Of a stretch of 64,000 bases of DNA, positions 45,695 through 54,416 are shown in pieces. The notes beneath the pieces were generated by a model. That model worked only from the letters and a program-made list of their open reading frames with translations. It searched no databases and was not told where the DNA came from. The translations under genes and the position numbers were made by a program. The stretch's first letter is position 1, and each line of letters begins with the position of its first letter. The stretch lies in contig DAOSWM010000005.1 of assembly GCA_035380045.1 (NCBI GenBank), positions 36,087-100,086 of the forward strand, read 5' to 3'. The DNA is from DAOSWM01 sp035380045 (GTDB lineage: Bacteria > Bacteroidota > Bacteroidia > Bacteroidales > Tenuifilaceae).

Positions 45695-46801
45695 CTACAT
45701 CATTACTTCTTTAACCACAATGAGCAAAGGAGTAATTTCAAGGGCACAAAGGTATAAAACGAAATAGAAAATTGAAAATCCTTTCGAAATAAATAGCTGA
45801 AAGGTTCTTGTGATTCTCATTATCAGGGCAATAATTACTGTGACAAGTAAAGTGTAAAGTACAATACTTGCAACTAATCCTTGTGAGTAAAAAAGAATGA
45901 ATGCTAGGGGAACAAGCACTAAGCCTAGTATACGAGTATAAATACTCTGGTTAAACGTAAGCTCCTTAATTTCTGCTTTCGTTTGCGAGAGGTTGGCAAT
46001 TGCAAACAATAATATTCTTTTTATCAGATAAAATGAGACTAATGCGCTAAAAATAACCAGTACAAGAATCCATTTTGGTGTGTTAAGAGGTATGCTAAAA
46101 TGAAAATAATCGATTATATAAACAAATAATAATGAGGTGATTAAGAACATATTTGCATCGAGAATAAAATGAACTCTTCTCCTCATCAATGATCCATCGC
46201 GATGTATTTTACCTGCATTATACAAAGAAAATGCTGCTTGAATTATTCCTTTTAAGTAACCGTAAGAGTAAACTCTTAATACAGAGACAGTTGCCAGTGC
46301 AAGCATAATAACTAAAAAAAAACAATTTTCGGTGTTAGATGACTGAGCATTGATTTTGGTTGCAGTAATATGTATCGGATGTTCCTTTATTTGCTTTGTT
46401 TCAACAAAAATTTGTTCATGTAAACTTGTATTATTTTGGTTATCTGATTTATCGAATAACCAAAACTTATCAAAAAATAGTGTTGCTTCTTTTGTTTCAA
46501 GATTTACTATGGTTTCATAGAAAGGGAACTCAATACCTTTAGGGCAAACGATACATGTTGTATCTTTTATTGGTCTTTCCTTAATTAACTTTCTTTTTTG
46601 TGCTTCAACCTGCTTTATTTTATACTCCCTTACCTCTTTAGTTTTCCGTTCATTCATTATAAAAATTGGGTCAACTCCTAGGGAAAAAGCTTCAAGAGAA
46701 TCCTGATGATTAGGCACAGGGATTGAATCAAGCTGATTAACTACCGCTTTTGTAGCAATCGTGTCTTTTAACAGCGAAATATTTTGTTTATTTAAAAGCA
46801 T
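45695..46801 (-). CDS. DUF4271 domain membrane protein
   Basis: 368 residues. About 150 N-terminal soluble residues with a CIVCP motif near 80 are followed by a membrane domain of roughly seven helices (FLVIMLALATVSVLRVYSYGYL, ILVLVIFSALVSFYLIKRILLF, SIVLYTLLVTVIIALIMRI). The layout and the neighbouring hemD match DUF4271, a Bacteroidota-specific family without an assigned function. A perfect -7 element (46824-46831) lies 23 bases upstream, so this gene heads the DUF4271-hemD unit (33-base gap). Confidence 0.82.
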   Translation of the reverse strand: MLLNKQNISLLKDTIATKAVVNQLDSIPVPNHQDSLEAFSLGVDPIFIMNERKTKEVREYKIKQVEAQKRKLIKERPIKDTTCIVCPKGIEFPFYETIVNLETKEATLFFDKFWLFDKSDNQNNTSLHEQIFVETKQIKEHPIHITATKINAQSSNTENCFFLVIMLALATVSVLRVYSYGYLKGIIQAAFSLYNAGKIHRDGSLMRRRVHFILDANMFLITSLLFVYIIDYFHFSIPLNTPKWILVLVIFSALVSFYLIKRILLFAIANLSQTKAEIKELTFNQSIYTRILGLVLVPLAFILFYSQGLVASIVLYTLLVTVIIALIMRITRTFQLFISKGFSIFYFVLYLCALEITPLLIVVKEVMM

Positions 46802-46823
46802 TAATTTTAGTAATTGATGTTAG

Positions 46824-46831
46824 CAAATATA
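46824..46831 (-). promoter_or_regulatory. Bacteroidota-type -7 element (minus strand)
   Basis: On the minus strand this reads TATATTTG, a perfect TAnnTTTG. It lies 23 bases before ATG 46801 of the DUF4271 gene, in the 97-base gap after uvrC. Confidence 0.5.
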
Positions 46832-46898
46832 GCATGCGTTTTTAAAAGGAAAAAAAGATAAAAACAAATAAAAATATCATGGAAAAAGTTAATAGGCC

Positions 46899-48692
46899 TT
46901 AGCCTTGAAAATAACGAACAATCAATCTTGCTCGAGCGTCACCAACTAGCTCTTTTAACTCGGATAAAGATGCATCTTTAAGGGCTTCAGTTGTTTTATA
47001 CTTTTTAAGCAGCTTTTCAATAGTTTTATGCCCCACACCAGCAATCTCTTCAAGCTTTGACTTTGTTACCGATTTAATTCTTCGGTTTCGATGGTGCTTT
47101 ATTCCAAATCGGTGCGCCTCATTACGAATGTGTTGAATAACCTTTAGCGTTTCTGAATTTTTATCTAAGTATAAAGGTACGGTATCGTTTGGGGTAAATA
47201 TTTCTTCTAACTTTTTAGCTATTCCAATTATTTTAACCTTTTGTTCAATTTGTAACTCTTTAATTGCTGTATATGCATAATTTAATTGTCCTTTACCTCC
47301 GTCAATAACAATTAACTGGGGTAGTGATAAATTTTCTGATATAAGTCGCTTGTATCTTCTTTTAACAACTTCATACATCGAAGCAAAATCGTTGGGCCCA
47401 TCAACGGTTTTAATATTAAAATGTCGGTATTCATTTTTTGATGGTCTAGCATTCCGAAAAACCACACATGCTGCTACGGGATTAGTTCCTTGTAAGTTTG
47501 AATTATCGAAACACTCGATATGAGAAGGAAATTCAGTAAGGTTTAGGTCGGTTTTTATTGTGCTTAATAATCGTTCCACAATAATGTGTGTTCTATTCCT
47601 TTCGTTATTAGTATTTCGCTCCAAGGCGAAAGCTTTTGCGTTGCGTAATGAAAGGTCTAATAGTTTTAGCTTATCACCACGATTAGGTACATGGTATCGA
47701 CATCCTTCTATTTTAAATTCAGGAATGAACTGTGTAACAATTTCCCGAGCAGAACTTCCTGTTCTATTCTTTATTTCTGCAATTGCAAATCCAAGCATTT
47801 CTTCCTGGGTTTCATTTAGCACCTTTTTTAACTCAATATTATGAGATTGAATTATTGAGCCATTCACAATTTTTAAGTAATTCACATAGTGGAATGGAGG
47901 TTTTGAATAAATACTATATACGTCCAAATCCTTGTAACCTTGGTTAACGATAGTGGTTTTTGACTGAAAACGCTCAATAACATCTATCTTGTTTTTATAT
48001 TCCTGGGCCTCTTCAAATTTGAATAATTTTGAGGTCATGAACATCTGTTTTTTTAACTCTCCATGAACTGCGTTAACGTTTCCCTTTAAAATATTAACCA
48101 CTGAATCAATACTTTTTTGATAATCAATCTCATTTTGATTTGCAACACAAGGAGCTAAACAATTTCCTAGCTGGAACTCAAGACAGGGTTTAAACTTTCC
48201 CTTAGAAATATTCTCCTGCGTTAACTTTAAATTGCATGTACGCAAAGGATACATACTCCGAAATAGCTCGAGTAATGTTTTAACTAGAAGCCCGGAAGTG
48301 TATGGACCAAAGTACCTGCTTCCATCTTGAACTACTTTTCGTGTGGAAAAAACTCGGGGAAACTCTTCGTTTTTTACGCAAATCCAGGGGTACGTTTTAT
48401 CATCCTTTAGGAGAATATTATACTTTGGTTTGTGTTTTTTTATTAAATTATTTTCCAACAGAAGCGCATCGCTTTCTGAATTTACAATAATATGATCTAT
48501 TGAGTTAACTCTTGAAACAAGAGTTCGCAACTTAGCATTTTCATATCTATTTTTATTGAAATATGACGAAACTCTTTTTCGTAAATTTTTTGCTTTCCCC
48601 ACATAAATTATTTCGTTCTTTATATTTGAAAAAATATAAACACCTGGGGATATCGGAAGGTTTGCTAAGTAATTTTGAAACTTATTTTGCAT
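46899..48692 (-). CDS. uvrC: Excinuclease ABC subunit C
   Basis: 597 residues. The N-terminal GIY-YIG nuclease (SPGVYIFSNIKNEIIYVGKAKNLRKR) makes the 3' incision. A Cys-rich segment (CNLKL, CLEFQLGNCLAPC), the UVR motif (EEAQEYKNKIDVIE) and the RNase H-like 5' nuclease (ECFDNSNLQGTNPVA, VIDGGKGQLNYA) follow. The tandem helix-hairpin-helix at the end (AGVGHKTIEKLLKKYKT) is complete. It cuts on both sides of UvrB-bound lesions in nucleotide excision repair. It lies 13 bases after ade and is probably co-transcribed with it. Confidence 0.96.
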   Translation of the reverse strand: MQNKFQNYLANLPISPGVYIFSNIKNEIIYVGKAKNLRKRVSSYFNKNRYENAKLRTLVSRVNSIDHIIVNSESDALLLENNLIKKHKPKYNILLKDDKTYPWICVKNEEFPRVFSTRKVVQDGSRYFGPYTSGLLVKTLLELFRSMYPLRTCNLKLTQENISKGKFKPCLEFQLGNCLAPCVANQNEIDYQKSIDSVVNILKGNVNAVHGELKKQMFMTSKLFKFEEAQEYKNKIDVIERFQSKTTIVNQGYKDLDVYSIYSKPPFHYVNYLKIVNGSIIQSHNIELKKVLNETQEEMLGFAIAEIKNRTGSSAREIVTQFIPEFKIEGCRYHVPNRGDKLKLLDLSLRNAKAFALERNTNNERNRTHIIVERLLSTIKTDLNLTEFPSHIECFDNSNLQGTNPVAACVVFRNARPSKNEYRHFNIKTVDGPNDFASMYEVVKRRYKRLISENLSLPQLIVIDGGKGQLNYAYTAIKELQIEQKVKIIGIAKKLEEIFTPNDTVPLYLDKNSETLKVIQHIRNEAHRFGIKHHRNRRIKSVTKSKLEEIAGVGHKTIEKLLKKYKTTEALKDASLSELKELVGDARARLIVRYFQG

Positions 48693-48705
48693 CTAAGTTT
48701 ACTTC

Positions 48706-50340
48706 TTAGATAAAAAGATCTACATGTTTAAAGTTTGTTGAATCAAAAAGACCCTTGTGGTATATTTTTAGCTCAGGAATAACTGTTAGTGCCATAAATG
48801 AAGCTGTCATAAAAGGAGATTCCAAGGTACAACCATTCTCCTTTACCAGATTATTTAACTCTTGATACATTTGACTAACTTTATCTCCATCCATACTAGT
48901 CATCAATCCATAAAAAGGCAATGGTATACCTTGTGTTTCGTTATGGGTATAACATATTCCTCCCCTGCTATCAATAATCCACGTTAAGGATTTATAAATA
49001 CTTTCATCATCGCATCCCACTGAAATTATATGGTGGGAATCATGTGCGATACTTGCTGCAATTGCTCCCTTTTTAATTCCAAATCCCCGAATAAAACCCA
49101 CAATGGGTTTTGAATTTGAATACCTATCAAGTAGAACAATTTTTAATAAATCTTGTTGGGGGTTTGTATCAACAACTGAACCAATTGGAACTAATACGGT
49201 TTCTTTAATCCATTTAGTAATTAATTCACCGTCTATTACACCTATTACATTTAAATTTTGACTTTTGGCAGTAACTTTTAATTCTTCTTTGCATAACTCA
49301 TCCCTAAAATAGAAACTATTGGGTAAGGTTTTGGGTTCGTTTAAGAATACTTCGTTCTGCCCAAATATTTTTTCTCCGTCAATATATGTTTCAATTACAT
49401 CGAAAGACACAAGGTCATTTACTACTGTGAAATCGGGTTTACAATTAACCTCGATTTTCCCAATAGGGATTTTGTAATGATTTATTGGGTTAATGCAAGC
49501 TATTTGAAGCACCTCATATAAATCGTATCCAAGCTCAATAGCTCTTGCAACGATTTTGTTAATATGACCTTTCTGTAAATAATCTGGGTGACAATCGTCG
49601 GTACAAAACATAACTGAGTCTTTGTGGCTTTTAACAATAGGTATTAACTTCTCGAAGTTTTTTGCTGCACTTCCTTCCCGTATCTGGATTTTCATTCCTA
49701 AACCTATCTTTTCAATAGCCTCCTCTGTAGTACTACATTCATGATCGGTTGAAATACCTGAATTAACATATTGCTCTAACGGAACACCCGATAAACCAGG
49801 AGCGTGCCCATCAATTGGTTTTCCAACTTTTTTTGCTGCGTTCAACTTTCTGTGCACATCCTTATCGTTAAAAACCACCCCAGGGAAATTCATCATTTCA
49901 GCTAAAAAATAGAAATCATTCTCTTTCAGCAACGACTCAACTTTTTCAGCACCAAGAACAGCTCCACTTTTCTCAATGGGTGAAGCCGGTACACAGGATG
50001 GGATACCGAAAAAGAATTTTAGTTTCGTTTGTTTTGCATCATTTACCATAAACCTTATCCCATCAATCCCTGCAACGTTCGCAACTTCATGAGGATCGGT
50101 AACCACAGCTACGGTTCCATGCCTAACAGCCATACGTGCAAAAGCGCTAGGTATTAACATAGAACTTTCAATATGTATGTGCGAATCGATAAACCCAGGA
50201 AGTATAAAAGGTTTGTTTACATTGGGGCAATTTTTAATTTCGATAATTCTCCCTCCCGACATTACAATCTCCACACCCCTCTTTGTCCTTAGCTCGGGAG
50301 ACACCAAAACCCCCTTTACAACCGTTACCTCTTTATTCAT
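48706..50340 (-). CDS. ade: Adenine deaminase
   Basis: 544-residue amidohydrolase. Metal-binding HIH in FIDSHIHIESSM (about residues 52-63), then EMMNFPGVV, DGHAPGLSG, TDHECSTTEEA and FCTDDCHPD mark the adenine deaminase branch. It converts adenine to hypoxanthine and ammonia in purine salvage. Length is slightly below that of the B. subtilis enzyme, and all core motifs are present. Its upstream region holds the two parS-like palindromes. uvrC lies 13 bases downstream. Confidence 0.94.
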   Translation of the reverse strand: MNKEVTVVKGVLVSPELRTKRGVEIVMSGGRIIEIKNCPNVNKPFILPGFIDSHIHIESSMLIPSAFARMAVRHGTVAVVTDPHEVANVAGIDGIRFMVNDAKQTKLKFFFGIPSCVPASPIEKSGAVLGAEKVESLLKENDFYFLAEMMNFPGVVFNDKDVHRKLNAAKKVGKPIDGHAPGLSGVPLEQYVNSGISTDHECSTTEEAIEKIGLGMKIQIREGSAAKNFEKLIPIVKSHKDSVMFCTDDCHPDYLQKGHINKIVARAIELGYDLYEVLQIACINPINHYKIPIGKIEVNCKPDFTVVNDLVSFDVIETYIDGEKIFGQNEVFLNEPKTLPNSFYFRDELCKEELKVTAKSQNLNVIGVIDGELITKWIKETVLVPIGSVVDTNPQQDLLKIVLLDRYSNSKPIVGFIRGFGIKKGAIAASIAHDSHHIISVGCDDESIYKSLTWIIDSRGGICYTHNETQGIPLPFYGLMTSMDGDKVSQMYQELNNLVKENGCTLESPFMTASFMALTVIPELKIYHKGLFDSTNFKHVDLFI

Positions 50341-50365
50341 AATCCTTTTTTAAAAACAACCTCTA

Positions 50366-50387
50366 CAATGTTCCACGTGGAACATTG
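50366..50387. other. parS-like 22-base palindrome, site 1
   Basis: Perfect palindrome with the core TGTTCCACGTGGAACA at 50369-50384, centred on CACGTG. It fits GTTnCACGTGnAAC, the pattern of ParB-binding parS sites (the B. subtilis consensus is TGTTTCACGTGAAACA). It lies in the ade-mnmG gap; parS sites often lie near gidA/mnmG and the replication origin. No parAB genes are in the window. Confidence 0.7.
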
Positions 50388-50414
50388 GCTGATGGTTTGG
50401 TTAAACATTTAGTT

Positions 50415-50428
50415 GTTCCACGTGGAAC
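50415..50428. other. parS-like palindrome, site 2
   Basis: Second perfect 14-base palindrome GTTCCACGTGGAAC. Its 16-base form (TGTTCCACGTGGAACT) differs from site 1 only in the last base. Centre-to-centre distance to site 1 is 45 bases. It ends one base before the mnmG stop codon. Confidence 0.68.
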
Positions 50429-50429
50429 T

Positions 50430-52304
50430 TTACCTGCCAAGGTAAACAAGCAATACATTTATATCACTAGGTGATACCCCTGGTATCCTCCTTGCTTGTC
50501 CTATTGTTGTTGGTTTTATTCTTGATAATTTTTGTTTAGCTTCTGTTGATATTGAGTTTAGCGTGTTGTAGTCAAAATTTGTGTTAATATTTATGTGGTC
50601 TAATCTATGCAATTTATCAGCAACAAGCCTTTCTCTAGCGATATATCCTCCATATTTAATTTGTATATCAACCGATTCAATGACATCTACTGTAAATGAT
50701 TCAATGCTATTTACAATTTTTGTCAATTTATGGTATTTTGACGCCAGTTGAATTAAATTAACTTCGGGACGAAGAATTATATCAATTAACTTTCTTTTTT
50801 GGGTAATTGGTGTTGATTTAATTTCAATTAAATAACCATTAATTTCGTCGGGGTTAACACTATGGTTTTTTATAAAACTTATTAGTGTCTTAATATCTTT
50901 AAGCTTCTTCTCTAGAATGTCCATACGTTCGCTTGAAGCGAGTCCTAACTTATATCCTATAGGTGTTAATCGTTCGTCCGCATTATCTTGACGTAACAAA
51001 ATTCTATGTTCTGCTCTACTTGTAAACATTCTGTAGGGTTCATCCACTCCTTTTGTTACTAAATCATCAATTAAAACTCCTATATATGCCTCTTCCCTGC
51101 TAAGTATAAACTTTTCTTTTTTTAATATTGCATTGCTGGCATTAATTCCTGCAATTAATCCTTGCGCTGCTGCTTCTTCATAACCAGTAGTTCCGTTAAT
51201 TTGACCCGCAAAGTATAAGTTTTTTATTTGCTTTGTTTCAAGGGTATGAAATAATTGTGTTGGAGGAAAGTAATCATACTCTATTGCGTATCCTGGTCGA
51301 AGAATATGAACATCTTCAAATCCCTGAATTTTTTTTAAAGCTTTGTACTGTATATCGGAAGGCAAAGATGAGCTGAATCCATTCAGATACATTTCGTATG
51401 TGCTTTCACCTTCGGGTTCTAAAAATAGTTGATGCTGTTCTTTATCAGCGAAGGTTCTTAACTTATCTTCAATACTTGGACAATATCTAGGGCCTATTCC
51501 TTGAATTTCTCCTTTGAATAAAGGGCTTTTTTGAAATCCGACTTTAAGTGTATCGTGAACAATAGTACTAGTATGTGCAATATAACAACTTTGCTTTTGT
51601 AACGTATTTGGTTCTTTGGTTAGATATGAAAAGAATTTTACTTCATCATCTTGCTTTTGTTCTACAAGCTTGTTTAAATTAACTGTTCTCTTGTCAATTC
51701 TAACAGGGGTTCCTGTTTTCATTCTTCCAGTTTGAAATCCTAAACTTTTAAGCTTTTCAGTTAATCCATAAGATGCTACCTCGCCTATTCTTCCTCCAGG
51801 AAACCTAACTTCACCAACATACATTACGCCTGTTAGAAATGTACCATTAGTTAATATTACACTTTTCGCTTTTATTTTTAATTCTAATTGGGTTACTACA
51901 CCAATAATGGTTTTGTTATCTACCAACAAATCGGTTACACTGTCTTGAAGAAGGAAAAGGTTTGGTATTTTTTCTAATTCTTCTCTCCATTTTTGTGAAA
52001 AAATCATTCTATCGCATTGTGCTCTAGGACTCCACATTGCAGGTCCCTTTGATTTGTTAAGCATGCGAAATTGAATAGTACTTAAATCTGTAATAATTGC
52101 AGATAACCCACCAAGAGCGTCAATTTCACGAACAATTTGACCTTTTGCTACACCTCCCATTGCAGGATTGCAACTCATTTGAGCTAACTTTGTTAGATCA
52201 ATTGATATTAGTAATACTTTTGATCCTAGATTTGCTGCGGCTGCTGCGGCTTCACATCCTGCATGACCTCCTCCAACTACAATTACATCAAATTCATTTA
52301 ACAT
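50430..52304 (-). CDS. mnmG: tRNA uridine-5-carboxymethylaminomethyl modification enzyme MnmG
   Basis: 624 residues. N-terminal FAD-binding motif VVGGGHAGCEAAAAAANLG; then PAMGGVAKGQIVREIDALGG, PRAQCDRMIFS, GTFLTGVMYVGE and the C-terminal helical domain ending in RRIPGVSPSDINVLLVYLG. With MnmE it installs the cmnm5/nm5 group on wobble U34 of several tRNAs. Its start overlaps the 3' end of ybeY by 11 bases, so the order RsbW-like, ybeY, mnmG is one operon. Two parS-like sites follow the stop codon directly. Length is normal. Confidence 0.96.
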   Translation of the reverse strand: MLNEFDVIVVGGGHAGCEAAAAAANLGSKVLLISIDLTKLAQMSCNPAMGGVAKGQIVREIDALGGLSAIITDLSTIQFRMLNKSKGPAMWSPRAQCDRMIFSQKWREELEKIPNLFLLQDSVTDLLVDNKTIIGVVTQLELKIKAKSVILTNGTFLTGVMYVGEVRFPGGRIGEVASYGLTEKLKSLGFQTGRMKTGTPVRIDKRTVNLNKLVEQKQDDEVKFFSYLTKEPNTLQKQSCYIAHTSTIVHDTLKVGFQKSPLFKGEIQGIGPRYCPSIEDKLRTFADKEQHQLFLEPEGESTYEMYLNGFSSSLPSDIQYKALKKIQGFEDVHILRPGYAIEYDYFPPTQLFHTLETKQIKNLYFAGQINGTTGYEEAAAQGLIAGINASNAILKKEKFILSREEAYIGVLIDDLVTKGVDEPYRMFTSRAEHRILLRQDNADERLTPIGYKLGLASSERMDILEKKLKDIKTLISFIKNHSVNPDEINGYLIEIKSTPITQKRKLIDIILRPEVNLIQLASKYHKLTKIVNSIESFTVDVIESVDIQIKYGGYIARERLVADKLHRLDHININTNFDYNTLNSISTEAKQKLSRIKPTTIGQARRIPGVSPSDINVLLVYLGR

Positions 52305-52731
52305 TTAGTAAAGTTTCATTAAGATTATTTAACCAAAAGTTTTCAGCTACTCTCATGTCATATTGTTCCTTTTCAGTGTGATCGTTAAAACCCACCATAT
52401 GTAAAACACCGTGAACCATTACTCTGTTTAACTCTTCTGAAAATTCTTGTTGAAAGTCTGCCGCATTTGATTTAACAACTTCGATACATATATATATATC
52501 AGCAGAGATAATATTATTACTTGTATATGGAAAAGTTATAATATCAGTTAAATAAGAATGGTTTAAAAATTTTGTATTGATATCTAATATCTCTTTTTCA
52601 TTTGTGAAAATATAGTTTATTTCCCCAACTTTTTTATTATAATATGTTATTACATTTTTTAACCATGCTTTTGTTATTCTTACTTTTTTTAATTTAAACG
52701 TTATATTGTTTGAAAAAAAATTAATTGCCAC
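52294..52731 (-). CDS. ybeY: Endoribonuclease YbeY (rRNA maturation factor)
   Basis: 145 residues. The zinc motif HGVLHMVGFNDH places ligands at His107, His111 and His118. LTDIITFPY and the SADIYICIE strand are also typical. YbeY is a metal-dependent RNase involved in 16S rRNA 3' end maturation and ribosome quality control. The start codon appears to be GTG at 52731, sharing a base with the stop codon of the RsbW-like gene; its end overlaps mnmG. All three should be translated in a coupled way. Confidence 0.94.
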   Translation of the reverse strand: MAINFFSNNITFKLKKVRITKAWLKNVITYYNKKVGEINYIFTNEKEILDINTKFLNHSYLTDIITFPYTSNNIISADIYICIEVVKSNAADFQQEFSEELNRVMVHGVLHMVGFNDHTEKEQYDMRVAENFWLNNLNETLLNVK

Positions 52732-53132
52732 TATTTAGATAAATTAAAAATTAGTTCAACCTGAGATCCGTTATTATAAAAATTAATAGTATCGGCTAAG
52801 TTACGCATTAAAAATACTCCTCGCCCAGATATGTTCTCAATATTTTCAGGTTTTGTTGGATCGGGTACACTCTCGTAATTGAATCCTTCACCTTGGTCTT
52901 TAACATAAATATGAATGGAAGAATCGTTTATTTGAACTGAAACATCTACAGATTTAGTATCATCGAATTTATTTCCATGTACAATAGAATTATTAACTGC
53001 TTCTATTGTAGCTATCAGAACTTTACCATACAAATCGGATGAAAGGTTACAACCTTCTGATATTTCATCTACCAACTTTTCGACGTGGCAAATATTTTCT
53101 AACTTAGAAAGTATGCTAATAGACTTTTTCAT
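52731..53132 (-). CDS. RsbW/SpoIIAB-like ATP-binding protein (anti-sigma factor type)
   Basis: 133 residues, a stand-alone GHKL ATPase domain. N box EAVNNSIVHGN (Glu44-Asn54), G1 KDQGEGF (79-84) and G2 SGRGVFLMRNLAD (102-114) are complete. There is no HisKA or sensor domain. This is the HATPase_c_2 type found in anti-sigma serine kinases (RsbW, SpoIIAB) and in related switch proteins. In partner-switching systems such a protein is opposed by SpoIIE-type phosphatases, eight of which are encoded in this window, but no STAS or sigma gene is adjacent. It sits at the head of the ybeY-mnmG operon. Its partner is not identified. Confidence 0.88.
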   Translation of the reverse strand: MKKSISILSKLENICHVEKLVDEISEGCNLSSDLYGKVLIATIEAVNNSIVHGNKFDDTKSVDVSVQINDSSIHIYVKDQGEGFNYESVPDPTKPENIENISGRGVFLMRNLADTINFYNNGSQVELIFNLSK

Positions 53133-53225
53133 TAATTATAATATAAAATTACAGGTAAATTATACTTATTATTAGTTGTAAATGTTTCAAAAAGCTAAAA
53201 TAAAAGTTGATATTAATCATCTTTT

Positions 53226-54416
53226 TTAAGGAAGTAACCAATTTTCTGGGTTCTCAATTTTGCTCTCGTGCCATATTTGCAAATTTAATATACTTTTCCC
53301 TGTTTTGGGCTCAGAAAAAATTTCACCAATCTCTTGTTGGGCTTTCAGCATGTCTCCTACCTTAACATATACTTTTGAAAGATTTGAATAAACGGATAAA
53401 AAATCTCCATGCCTTACAATTACTGCTATATTAGAACCTGGTATGGACACCACTTTTTTAACTTCGCCTTCATATATTACCGTTATTTTACTATTATTTG
53501 GCATACTAATATCAACACCATTGTTTTTAATTTTTACACCCTTTAATACAGGATGGTTATGTTCACCAAACTCTCCAACAATGATTCCTTGGGCTGATGG
53601 CCAGGGTAATTTCCCTTTATTACCAAAAAATCCTTCGGAAAGTTTTAAATAACGCGAATCTCTTACTACAGTTCCTTTATTATTCTTTGCTTTTCTTGCC
53701 TCCTCTGCTATAAGGTTTTCAATGGCTTTATTCAAATCTTCCATTGCTCTTTTTCTTTCTTTTAGTTCTTTTTTTAATTGTTTTTCTCTTTTTTGTAATT
53801 CTGATACGTTTCTCTTATATTTTATTTGTTCACTGTTTAGTGAACTTACTTCTGTTGTTTTATCGTTAATTAGTTTTTCTAAATTTTTCTTGTTTTCCGA
53901 CAACTTATAAATCTCATCATTCATTAGGGTTTGCATGTTTATAATTTCTTTTCCTTGCTTCTCTCTAAAAACTAACAGCTGTTGATAAAATCGCATACGT
54001 TTGTATGCTTGACTAAAATCATTTGATGAGAATATAAATACTAACATTTGCATTTTTGACCGGTTTCTCCAAGCAAATCGTATTAGTTTTGCGTACTCTC
54101 TTTTTAAATTAGAAATATCTTTATTTAAACCATTTATAATAACATTTTTATTATAGATTTCTTTTTCTATTAGTATAATTTGTAACTCAATATCATCTAT
54201 TAGCTTTTTTCGAAGTTTAATTTTTGAATTTAATAAGTTAAGCTCATTAACGCTTTGAGAACGTTTTTTTTCAGTATCAGTTAGCAATTTATTTGTTAGC
54301 TGAATTTCTTGCTCTGTTTTTATTTTTCTTTGCTCTAGTTCACTAATGGTTTGTGATTTTGAAGCAAAAAAACAAAGGAGCAATATTATAGATATTATTA
54401 ACCTGAATTTACTCAT
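53226..54416 (-). CDS. EnvC-like murein hydrolase activator (degenerate M23/LytM)
   Basis: About 396 residues. Signal peptide (LIISIILLLCFFASKSQ), a long coiled coil (about 20-260), then a LytM/M23-like domain (about 285-395). The three positions where active M23 peptidases carry His appear altered: GVDISM is preceded by Asn, the YxHL element reads YSNL, and the LHFEI element reads LNLQI. This suggests an EnvC-type activator of amidases rather than a peptidase. The frame is open to 54455, but ATG 54416 puts the signal peptide first. It overlaps the DUF4292 gene by 8 bases and ends the envelope operon. Confidence 0.88.
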   Translation of the reverse strand: MSKFRLIISIILLLCFFASKSQTISELEQRKIKTEQEIQLTNKLLTDTEKKRSQSVNELNLLNSKIKLRKKLIDDIELQIILIEKEIYNKNVIINGLNKDISNLKREYAKLIRFAWRNRSKMQMLVFIFSSNDFSQAYKRMRFYQQLLVFREKQGKEIINMQTLMNDEIYKLSENKKNLEKLINDKTTEVSSLNSEQIKYKRNVSELQKREKQLKKELKERKRAMEDLNKAIENLIAEEARKAKNNKGTVVRDSRYLKLSEGFFGNKGKLPWPSAQGIIVGEFGEHNHPVLKGVKIKNNGVDISMPNNSKITVIYEGEVKKVVSIPGSNIAVIVRHGDFLSVYSNLSKVYVKVGDMLKAQQEIGEIFSEPKTGKSILNLQIWHESKIENPENWLLP

